Position numbers and translations under genes: made by a program
Assembly: GCA_028280195.1 (NCBI GenBank)
Contig: JANQMH010000098.1
Coordinates: forward strand, 1 to 64,000
Source of the DNA: Exilibacterium sp.
GTDB taxonomy: Bacteria; Pseudomonadota; Gammaproteobacteria; Pseudomonadales; Cellvibrionaceae
Reading direction: 5' to 3'
Length of the DNA stretch: 64,000 bases
Notes under the pieces: model-generated
The model's input: only the letters and a program-made list of their open reading frames with translations
Databases searched by the model: none
Told to the model about the DNA's origin: nothing
Part shown: positions 45,808 to 53,137 of the stretch, one piece after another
Numbering within the stretch: position 1 is the stretch's first letter
How the letters are laid out: each line of letters starts with the position of its first letter

Positions 45808-46985
45808 TCAGAACTCCGATTTCCGCTGATCAATATCGTATTGGTGTTACGGGGGCGCAATTGTAACACCAAGCATCTGATTATTTATACAGTATCGGAC
45901 GGCCAGCACGCGATCGCGCGGCGCCCTGTTTACAGGCGCCGGCAGCGCCGGCGGTATCACTGTCCTGACACTGGTGAAGGTCGATACGGGCACTGGCAAA
46001 GCCCATTTAAGTAAAGCCAATAGTTTACTTATCTTAAACCGCTTTCCTGATAAGTAAAGCAAAAACTTTATAATACTTTTGTTTCGACGACCTCCCTGGC
46101 AACACCGGGCTGGCAGAGACCGCCGGCCGCCCCCCGGCGGCTCTGTGGCCGGCCCCGGGAGCGGCAGCCGCTAAAGCGGTCTGTTGCCGCCGGCAAAACG
46201 CCGCTTCACAAGGGTAAGGGAAAAGCGAGGCCGGGAGGCGGCAGGCCGAAACAACCGACAGCCCGGTGCATTTTGCAGGCCTTACCGGCGAGCCGGGAAC
46301 CCGACACCAAATCAGTTATCGGGCTGTTGAGTGGGATGGTTGCCTGGATGGTTGCCTGTATCATCGCGGCAGCTGCTGCGGACAAAGTCACATTCAGCAT
46401 CGCTTCTTATTTATATAGTGCCGATATTTTTTACTCCCCGATTCACAAACTGTTTTGACTGCAGCCGCGCGGTTTGCGCCGAATCGGTAATGCAAGCGGA
46501 AAACCAGAACTGATAAAAGTATCAAACACGGTAACATAAAGGGGGGCAGGGCAATCCCCACAGCGCACACCTTGCCTGTCTACTGCTGCGACAGCCGCCA
46601 TTGCAACGCTTATGTCCCGTGCTGCAAATACGCTCGATGCGCGTTGCCGGTTCGTTACCAGTGCCAGGTCCCACCTGCGCCGTTGACAGCGGTTGTTATT
46701 GTTTTACTTGTAGTTATCACCTATTATTTATTCGAAAAGCGATCAAAGGAATCACCCTGATGACTAATGCGGCGGCAGATTGTACATTTTTCAGCAGTTC
46801 TGCACGCGCGCTGATCCGCTTCGCGGATAACGCTCCTACGCAAGACTGTAAGATGCCGCCGAGCGAGTTGGCGGCATAGTTTTAGGTCTGGATTTTTTAG
46901 GTACAGGTGTTTAGGTGTAGGTGTTTAAAAGGGTGCAAGACCCCACTAATTGATTGTTGGCAGCAGTTGATTTGGAGAATAATGA
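45808..46985. other. 1.2-kb gene-free region with several hairpins
   Basis: No coding frame here has a recognisable family or a good ribosome site. Structural signals: TTTACTTATC/GATAAGTAAA at 46024-46058 (15-base loop); ATCCGC/GCGGAT at 46814-46828 followed by GCTCCTACG, resembling REP-type units; TGCCGCC/GGCGGCA at 46854-46876; and a T/G-rich direct repeat near 46900 (GTTTAGGTGTAGGTGTTTA). The first 250 bases probably hold the RND operon promoter and the last 60 the Mrp operon promoter. Confidence 0.5.
46024..46058. promoter_or_regulatory. 10-bp inverted repeat upstream of the RND operon
   Basis: TTTACTTATC and GATAAGTAAA pair perfectly across 15 bases, in an AT-rich island about 220 bp before the adaptor start. 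TTTAAGTAAAG at 46006-46016 is a related half-site. It could be a repressor operator; no regulator gene lies next to the efflux genes. Confidence 0.35.
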
Positions 46986-47474
46986 ATGATCGCAAGAGTG
47001 ACAATCATCGGGGTCTGCGCCCTGGCGATACTGCAGTCAACACGTGATGCGATAGCTGTGGAGCCACTGTCGACACGCCAGCTTGCGCAGCACTGTACGC
47101 ATTACTCCAAAGACCGGGAAGGGAAGGATGCCATTTTCTGCGTCAGATATATACAGGGTTTCATCGACGGAGCGGTTGCCACCGACGAGCGGGTTATTCA
47201 AAATATCGCCACTGAACTCGGTCGCGAGGAGACCTACACGGAGCGCGTCATTCGCACCCGGCTCGGCAGCAGAGTCAAACGCTTCGGCGCCACCGTATAC
47301 GCCGGTTTCTGCCTGGGCGCAGCTGTGCCGCTGAAGGTGGTGGAGGCGGTGGTACACAACCTGATGAACCGGCGTTTTATCGAAGAACAGCTACTGGCGC
47401 GCGATGCAGTTTTTGCAGCGTTGCGCAAGCAATACCCCTGTGAGGCGGATGCGAAGGGCGGGGCCGCGGGATGA
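46986..47474 (+). CDS. Rap1a/Tai-like exported small protein
   Basis: A 162-residue protein with a signal peptide (about 1-25). The mature part has LAQHCTHYSK and FCVRYIQGFIDGAVA, the paired-Cys helical pattern of the Rap1a/Tai family, and two more Cys later. Characterised members are immunity proteins for type VI amidase effectors, but many relatives are not next to toxins. Here it overlaps mrpE by four bases (ATGA), so it belongs to the Mrp antiporter operon and no effector is near. I infer a periplasmic accessory function; the family call is moderately sure. Confidence 0.6.
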   Translation: MIARVTIIGVCALAILQSTRDAIAVEPLSTRQLAQHCTHYSKDREGKDAIFCVRYIQGFIDGAVATDERVIQNIATELGREETYTERVIRTRLGSRVKRFGATVYAGFCLGAAVPLKVVEAVVHNLMNRRFIEEQLLARDAVFAALRKQYPCEADAKGGAAG

Positions 47475-47965
47475 GTCAGCGGCTCGCAATCAAGGCGAGA
47501 ATGCTGTTACTGCTCGCCCTGCTGGTTGTCGCCTGGCTGCTCTGGTCGGGCCTGTTCAAGCCGCTGTTGCTGGCGCTGGGCACCTTCTCCTGCCTGCTTA
47601 CCGTTTATCTGGCGCGGCGCATGGGTTACTTCGACAGCGACATTTTCGCCCTGGGTTTCGGCCCGCGGCTGTTTCACTACTGGGGCTGGCTGGCAAAGGA
47701 AGTCGTAAAATCCAGCCTGGAGGTAAGCCGCATCGTACTCAATCCGCGCCTGCCCATCAGCCCGCAGGTGGTCGAGCTGAAAGCCAGCGCAAAACATCCG
47801 GTCAGCCAGGCCATACTCGGCAACTCCATCACGCTGACGCCGGGCACGCTCACCATGGACGTGCACGACGGTGTCATCAAGGTACACTGTCTTACCAGCG
47901 AAGGCGCCGCAGCGCTGATGTCAGGTGAAATGGATCGGCGCGTCGCGGCGCTGGGGGAAAACTAA
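47471..47965 (+). CDS. mrpE: Mrp cation/proton antiporter subunit E
   Basis: A 164-residue MnhE/MrpE protein with two N-terminal membrane segments (about 12-50) and a cytoplasmic domain. The family strings YWGWLAKEVVKSSLEVSRIVL, GNSITLTPGTLTMDV and the C-terminal HCLT are clear. It is the first structural subunit of a multi-gene Mrp-type antiporter operon that exchanges sodium or another cation for protons. Stop and next start are 2 bp apart. Confidence 0.92.
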   Translation: MSQRLAIKARMLLLLALLVVAWLLWSGLFKPLLLALGTFSCLLTVYLARRMGYFDSDIFALGFGPRLFHYWGWLAKEVVKSSLEVSRIVLNPRLPISPQVVELKASAKHPVSQAILGNSITLTPGTLTMDVHDGVIKVHCLTSEGAAALMSGEMDRRVAALGEN

Positions 47966-47967
47966 TC

Positions 47968-48249
47968 GTGTATTACGTCGTCACAATAGCCACTGTGCTC
48001 ACCATGGGGCTGGCGCTGGTGCGGGCGCTGCTCGGGCCGAGTATCTATGACCGCCTGCTGGCGGTAAATATGTTCGGCACCAAAACCGTGCTGCTGCTGT
48101 CGCTGATCGCCTTTCTCTACGGCCGGCCGGATTTTCTCGATCTGGCTCTGGCCTATGCGCTGATTAATTTCATCGGTGTGCTGGCGGTACTCGAATTCAT
48201 TCGCCAGCGCGCAGAGCGCAAGCTGACCGAAAGCGAGTCCGAGGGCTGA
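47968..48249 (+). CDS. mrpF: Mrp antiporter subunit F
   Basis: A 93-residue MrpF with three membrane segments. VRALLGPSIYDRLLAVNMFGTK is the family motif, followed by DLALAYALINFIGVLAVLEF. A GTG-type start at 47968 follows mrpE by two bases. It is a small membrane subunit of the antiporter. Confidence 0.92.
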   Translation: MYYVVTIATVLTMGLALVRALLGPSIYDRLLAVNMFGTKTVLLLSLIAFLYGRPDFLDLALAYALINFIGVLAVLEFIRQRAERKLTESESEG

Positions 48250-48252
48250 GCG

Positions 48253-48582
48253 ATGGCAATGTTTATCGATATCACAAGCTGGATCATGATGTCGCTCGGC
48301 GGCCTGTTCGTTTTTATCGGCGGCGTCGGTGTGCTGCGCATGCCCAACCTCTATACGCGCATGCACGCGGCGAGCCTGACCGACACTATCGGCGCAATCC
48401 TGATCATTGCCGGCATCATGCTACAGGCCGGGATTTCGCTGGCGACTATCAAACTGGCTGCAATTCTGCTGTTTTTGCTGCTGACCAGCCCGACCGCCTC
48501 GAACGCGCTGGCGAGTGCGGCGCTGCTTGCCGGCCTGCGACCGGGCGAGACGGACGTAGCCACTGCGGAGCGTGATAAGTGA
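48253..48582 (+). CDS. mrpG: Mrp antiporter subunit G
   Basis: A 109-residue MrpG with three membrane segments. GGLFVFIGGVGVLRMPNLYTRMHA and LLTSPTASNALASAA are diagnostic. It overlaps the next gene by four bases. Confidence 0.92.
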   Translation: MAMFIDITSWIMMSLGGLFVFIGGVGVLRMPNLYTRMHAASLTDTIGAILIIAGIMLQAGISLATIKLAAILLFLLLTSPTASNALASAALLAGLRPGETDVATAERDK

Positions 48583-49568
48583 GCGTTCTGTTCAGTGTGT
48601 TCATGCTCACCTTGCTGGTGATTACCACCTTCGCCATCGTGCGCACCCGACACCTCTTCGTCGCCGTGATTCTTACCGGCATCTTCAGCCTGCTAATCGC
48701 GGTAATTTTCTTTCTTCTCGATGCCGCCGATGTGGCCCTTACCGAAGCGGCGATCGGCGCCGGCATCTCGACGGTGCTGTTTCTGGGCGCACTGGCGCTG
48801 ACGGCCGAGCACGAGCGCGGCGGTTCCAACAGGCGCCTGTTGAGCCTGGCCGTGGTCGCGGTTACGGCGTCGCTCCTCATCTATGCGACCTTCGACAAAC
48901 CGCGCTTCGGCGATCCGCAGGCGCCGGTCCACCAGCACGTCGCACCCTGGTATATCGACAGCACAAGCGAGCATATCGATATTCCCAATGTGGTAACGGC
49001 CGTACTCGGCAGCTTCCGCGGCTACGATACGCTGGGCGAGGTGTTTGTGGTCTTCACCGCGGGGATCGGTGTTTTGTTTCTGTTCAGCGCGCGGCCGCGC
49101 CGCAAACCGGGCTCGCAGCCGCGCAGCGCCGCTGAGCCTGACCAGGGCCTGCGACATTACCTGGTACCGCGGGTAGTGGGGCGCATGTTGATCCCCTTCA
49201 TTCTGTTGTTCGGGCTCTACGTACAGTTCCACGGTGAATACGGTCCGGGCGGCGGCTTCCAGGCCGGCGCGATCTTCGCCGCTGCGGTCATTCTCTACGC
49301 CCTGCTCGAGGGTGAGACCCGCGCTTTGCAGGCGCTGCCAACCCGCGTGCTGACCGGACTGGTGGCCGGCGGCGCACTGCTCTACGGCGCGGTCGGCGTG
49401 GCCGGCATGCTGCTGGGCGGCAACTTCCTCGACTATTCCGTGCTGGCTGCCAACCCGGTCGCCGGCCAGCAGATCGGCATCGTATTGATCGAGGCCGGGG
49501 TCGGTATTACGGTCGCCGGTGTGCTGATCAGCGTATTCCACGCCTTTGCCGCGCGGGAGAGCAGCTGA
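48579..49568 (+). CDS. Fused DUF4040-MrpB antiporter subunit
   Basis: A 329-residue membrane protein. Residues 1-75 are a DUF4040 unit (DAADVALTEAAIGAGISTVLFLGAL), equal to the MbhD-like part normally near the C-terminus of MrpA. Residues about 120-165 (VVTAVLGSFRGYDTLGEVFVVFTA) correspond to the MbhE-like part. From about 190 on is MrpB (FHGEYGPGGGFQAGAIFA). It thus combines the C-terminal part of MrpA with MrpB in one chain, without the NuoL-like N-terminal domain of MrpA. Overlaps neighbours on both sides by 1-4 bases. Confidence 0.88.
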   Translation: MSVLFSVFMLTLLVITTFAIVRTRHLFVAVILTGIFSLLIAVIFFLLDAADVALTEAAIGAGISTVLFLGALALTAEHERGGSNRRLLSLAVVAVTASLLIYATFDKPRFGDPQAPVHQHVAPWYIDSTSEHIDIPNVVTAVLGSFRGYDTLGEVFVVFTAGIGVLFLFSARPRRKPGSQPRSAAEPDQGLRHYLVPRVVGRMLIPFILLFGLYVQFHGEYGPGGGFQAGAIFAAAVILYALLEGETRALQALPTRVLTGLVAGGALLYGAVGVAGMLLGGNFLDYSVLAANPVAGQQIGIVLIEAGVGITVAGVLISVFHAFAARESS

Positions 49569-49924
49569 TGGAACTGTTCGGCTTATACCACTACTGGGTT
49601 TTTGCAATACTGCTGATGACCGGCTTTTATGCCGTTATCGCCAAGCACAATCTGATCAAGAAACTGCTCGGGCTGTCCATATTCCAGTCGGCCGTGTTTC
49701 TGCTTTATATCACCATGGGCAAGGTCGAAGGCGGCACAGCGCCGATTCTTCAGGCCGTCCTTGCGGATAAACCGTTCTCCAACCCGCTGCCGCAGGTGTT
49801 GATACTAACCGCCATTGTCGTCGGCATTTCAACGATGGCACTGGGTCTCGGCGTGGTCGTACGCATTAAAGAAGAGTACGGCACCATCGAGGAGCACGAG
49901 ATACAAGAGATCGACAGGCAGTGA
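49568..49924 (+). CDS. mrpC: Mrp antiporter subunit C (NuoK-like)
   Basis: A 118-residue MrpC with three membrane segments, related to NuoK of complex I. Motifs: LGLSIFQSAVFLLYI and DKPFSNPLPQVLILTAIVVGIS. The conserved acidic and Pro residues of the family are present. Start overlaps the fused subunit stop by one base, and its end overlaps the next start (GTGA). Confidence 0.92.
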   Translation: MELFGLYHYWVFAILLMTGFYAVIAKHNLIKKLLGLSIFQSAVFLLYITMGKVEGGTAPILQAVLADKPFSNPLPQVLILTAIVVGISTMALGLGVVVRIKEEYGTIEEHEIQEIDRQ

Positions 49925-51411
49925 CCGAACTGAGCCACCATCTTCCGGCGCTGCAAGTCGTCGTACCCATGCTGAGTGCGCCGCTGGTAATGCTGCTGCG
50001 CCCGCGCGGCCTCGCCTGGGCAGCTGCGACCGCGGCCAGCCTGACCGCCTTCGCGATTGCAATCGCACTCACCATCGGTGTCCTCGACGGCCATGACTTC
50101 AGCTACAACATGGGCAGCTGGCCCGCGCCCTATGGTATCGAACTGCGCGTGGATGCCTTCAGCGCACTGCTGTTGCTGGTGGTCACCGGCGCCTCGACAC
50201 TGGCGCTGCTGGCGGGCCGCTCGAGTGTCGACGCCGAGATCGACCCGCAGCGGCAACCGCTGTTTTATACCGCCTGGCTGCTGGCACTGGCCGGCCTTGC
50301 GGGTATGTCGGTGTCGGCCGACGCGTTCAATATTTTCGTGTTTATGGAAATCTCATCACTGGCCAGCTATATCCTGATCTCGGGCGGTGCCGATCGGCGG
50401 GCCCTGCCGGCGGTGTTCAAGTATCTGGTGATGGGGACTGTCGGCGCAACCTGCTACCTGATTGGCATCGGCCTGATCTACCTGATGACCGGCACCCTGA
50501 ATCTGGCGGACATGGAACTCAGAATCGACCAGGTTGCGGATCAGAGCCCCACTCTGGTTGCCGCCGGTTTCATTACCATCGGTCTGGCGCTGAAGGCCGC
50601 TGTATTTCCACTGCACGTGTGGTTGCCAAACGCCTATACCTACGCCCCGCATGGGGTGACTGTTTTTCTTGCCGCCTGCGCCACGAAAGTGGCGCTGTAC
50701 CTGTTGTTGCGCTTTGATTTTTTCCTGTTTCAGCCCAACCTCGCCGGGCACGACCTGCAGTTTGCCTATTTCCTCATGCCGCTGGCGGTGCTCGCCATTT
50801 TGATCGGCTCCGCGGTTGCGCTGTTCGAACACAACCTCAAGCGCCTGCTGGCGTATTCTTCCATAGCCCAGATCGGCTATATCACCCTCGGTGCAAGCCT
50901 GGTCAGCCTGACCGGGCTGACTGCAAGCATTTTACATATTTTCAACCACGCGCTCGCCAAGGGCACACTGTTTCTGGCGGTGGCCTGCCTGGCGACGCGC
51001 TGCTCGGGGCTGAACCTGAGCAATATTGCCGGCGTTGCCGGGCGCATGCCCTGGACCATGGGCGCCTTCGTGCTGGCGGGCTTGAGCCTGATCGGCATAC
51101 CCGGCACTGCGGGCTTTGTCAGCAAGTGGTACCTGATTTCGGCAGCCCTCGGCGAAGGTGTGATCGGCGGCCTGCTGGTGGCCATTATTGTGGTCAGCTC
51201 CCTGATGGCGGTGGTGTATATCTGGCGCATGGTGGAAACTGCCTACTTCGGCACCGCGCAGGCCGATGCCGTATCCGGTGAAGCGCCAGCTGCACTGCTG
51301 GCCGTCACCTGGACCGCGGCACTGGCCAACCTTTACTTTGGTTTGTTGTCCTGGCTGCCGGTGACACTGTCCACCTCCGCTGCCGAATTGCTAGTGAGGC
51401 AGGTGCCTTGA
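49921..51411 (+). CDS. mrpD: Mrp antiporter subunit D (first copy)
   Basis: A 496-residue proton-channel subunit of the NuoL/M/N family with about 14 membrane segments. The channel Glu is in FMEISSLASYILI. The TM7-type Lys is in ALKAAVFPLHVWLPNAY and a second Lys in ATKVALYLL. GTG 49921 overlaps the mrpC stop. Both key Lys and Glu are intact, so it should pump. Confidence 0.92.
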   Translation: MTELSHHLPALQVVVPMLSAPLVMLLRPRGLAWAAATAASLTAFAIAIALTIGVLDGHDFSYNMGSWPAPYGIELRVDAFSALLLLVVTGASTLALLAGRSSVDAEIDPQRQPLFYTAWLLALAGLAGMSVSADAFNIFVFMEISSLASYILISGGADRRALPAVFKYLVMGTVGATCYLIGIGLIYLMTGTLNLADMELRIDQVADQSPTLVAAGFITIGLALKAAVFPLHVWLPNAYTYAPHGVTVFLAACATKVALYLLLRFDFFLFQPNLAGHDLQFAYFLMPLAVLAILIGSAVALFEHNLKRLLAYSSIAQIGYITLGASLVSLTGLTASILHIFNHALAKGTLFLAVACLATRCSGLNLSNIAGVAGRMPWTMGAFVLAGLSLIGIPGTAGFVSKWYLISAALGEGVIGGLLVAIIVVSSLMAVVYIWRMVETAYFGTAQADAVSGEAPAALLAVTWTAALANLYFGLLSWLPVTLSTSAAELLVRQVP

Positions 51412-52877
51412 ACGCCGAGCAATCCATTCTCATAGCCCTGGGGCTGCCGCTGATAGGCGCACTGGGTATAGCCCTGGCGGGCCGCATCAACGCCAACCTG
51501 CGCGAGGCAGTCACGCTGATAACGGCGCTGGCACTGGCGGTAATTGTCTGGGGGCTGTTGCCCGAGCTGATGGCCGGCGAGCGCCCCGCGCTGCAGCTTA
51601 CCGAGATCGTGCCGGGAATCAGCATCGCCTTTCGCATCGAGCCGCTGGGTATGCTGTTTGCGGCACTGGCTTCTGGCTTGTGGATTGTCAACTCCGTCTA
51701 TTCCATCGGCTATATGCGCGGCAACCGCGAATCGCATCAAACGCGCTTTTACATTTTCTTCGCCATTGCCATTGCCGCCGCCATGGGGATTGCCTTCGCC
51801 GGCAACCTGATAACGCTGTTCCTGTTTTACGAAATACTGACGCTTTCCACCTATCCGCTGGTCTCGCACAAGGGCGACGCCAACACGGTGCGCTCCGCGC
51901 GCATCTACCTCGGCGTGCTGCTGACAACCTCGATCGGGCTGCTGCTGCCGGCGATTATCTGGACCTACTACGCCGCCGGGAGCGGTGATTTCGTTGCCGG
52001 CGGCATACTCGACGGCAAGCTCGGGGGGCCGGCAATCGGCCTGCTGCTGGGCCTGTTTGTGTTTGGCGTGGGCAAGGCGGCCATTATGCCTATGCACCGC
52101 TGGCTGCCCGCGGCGATGGTGGCACCGACGCCGGTCAGCGCGCTGTTGCACGCCGTCGCGGTAGTCAAAGCCGGTGTCTTCACCATACTCAAGATCATTC
52201 TCTACATATTCGGTGTCGACTTCCTGTTCGCAGAGCCATCGAGCAGCTGGCTGCTGTACGCAGCCGCCTTCACCATCATAGTAGCGAGCCTGATCGCACT
52301 GCGACAACAAAACCTCAAGCGCCTGCTGGCTTATTCTACCGTGGCACAGTTGTCGTACGTGGTAATGGCGGCGGCAATCCTCAAACCGCTGGCCGAGATC
52401 GGCGCCGCGATACATATGGTGGCGCATGCGTTCGGCAAGATCACGCTGTTCTTTGCCGCAGGCGCGATCTATGTGGCGGCGAAAAAAACCGAGCTGCAGC
52501 AGCTGCGCGGTATCGGCCGGCGCATGCCGTGGACGATGACGGCGTTCACAATCGGCGCGCTGAGCATGATCGGCGTGCCGCCCACCGGCGGCTTCGTATC
52601 GAAGTGGTATATCCTCGCGGGCGCCTTCCAGGCCGACAATTACGTCGCCATTGCGACGATTATTGCCAGCACGGCACTGAACGCGGCTTATTTCCTGCCG
52701 ATCATTTATATGGCCTGGTTCACGGCCGAGCCATCGACACCCGGCAAGGACCACGGCGAAGCGCCGCTTACCATGGTGCTGGCACTGACAATGACCGCTG
52801 CGCTGACCATCGGCCTGTTTCTGTTTAACGGGCCGGTGCTGGAACTCGAGCGGCAACTCGTGGGAGGCGCTCCATGA
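51408..52877 (+). CDS. Mrp antiporter subunit D-like (second copy)
   Basis: A 489-residue NuoL/M/N-family subunit starting with TTG 51408, overlapping the first copy's stop. The channel Glu is in LFYEILTLSTYPLV and the Lys in GVGKAAIMPMHRWLP, with a further Lys in VVKAGVF. It is closer than the first copy to NuoL/MrpA-N type by the MPMHRWLPAAMVAPTPVSAL string. It may fill the place of the missing MrpA N-terminal domain, which is inference. Confidence 0.9.
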   Translation: MNAEQSILIALGLPLIGALGIALAGRINANLREAVTLITALALAVIVWGLLPELMAGERPALQLTEIVPGISIAFRIEPLGMLFAALASGLWIVNSVYSIGYMRGNRESHQTRFYIFFAIAIAAAMGIAFAGNLITLFLFYEILTLSTYPLVSHKGDANTVRSARIYLGVLLTTSIGLLLPAIIWTYYAAGSGDFVAGGILDGKLGGPAIGLLLGLFVFGVGKAAIMPMHRWLPAAMVAPTPVSALLHAVAVVKAGVFTILKIILYIFGVDFLFAEPSSSWLLYAAAFTIIVASLIALRQQNLKRLLAYSTVAQLSYVVMAAAILKPLAEIGAAIHMVAHAFGKITLFFAAGAIYVAAKKTELQQLRGIGRRMPWTMTAFTIGALSMIGVPPTGGFVSKWYILAGAFQADNYVAIATIIASTALNAAYFLPIIYMAWFTAEPSTPGKDHGEAPLTMVLALTMTAALTIGLFLFNGPVLELERQLVGGAP

Positions 52878-53137
52878 ACGACGACAGCGACCATTGGCTA
52901 GTAAGGCCGGCCACCATCCGCTGGCTGTGGCGGGGTTTCATCGCCGTGCTGGTGCTCACGGTGCTGGCCCAGCTGGTGTTTGCAGCCAAGGGTTATTTCG
53001 GCGTCGACGGCTGGCTGGGTTTTGGCGCCGTGTTCGGTTTTCTCGCCTGCCTGGCCATGGTGCTGGTGGCCAAGGGGCTCGGCGTCTTTCTGAAGCGCGA
53101 CGAGCGCTACTACCACGAGCGGGAATCCGATGATTGA
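52874..53137 (+). CDS. Small two-segment membrane protein in the Mrp operon
   Basis: An 87-residue protein with two membrane segments (about 18-40 and 48-70), a charged N-terminus and an acidic/basic C-terminal tail. No family recognised. It overlaps the second D-like gene by four bases and the third by eight, so it is co-translated with them. Likely a structural linker subunit for the last D-type subunit, which is inference. Confidence 0.75.
   Translation: MNDDSDHWLVRPATIRWLWRGFIAVLVLTVLAQLVFAAKGYFGVDGWLGFGAVFGFLACLAMVLVAKGLGVFLKRDERYYHERESDD

Noticed and set aside
46572-46879. Short plus-strand frames of 62 and 92 residues in the gap before the Mrp operon
   Set aside because: They overlap each other in different frames, lack ribosome sites and contain the hairpin repeats.
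46986-47474. A type VI secretion immunity gene
   Set aside because: No effector, VgrG or Hcp gene is near and the gene is coupled to mrpE, so a literal immunity role is not supported.
51333-52856. A 507-residue minus-strand frame across the second D-type antiporter subunit
   Set aside because: Antisense shadow; the plus-strand gene has conserved channel residues and overlaps both neighbours in an operon.
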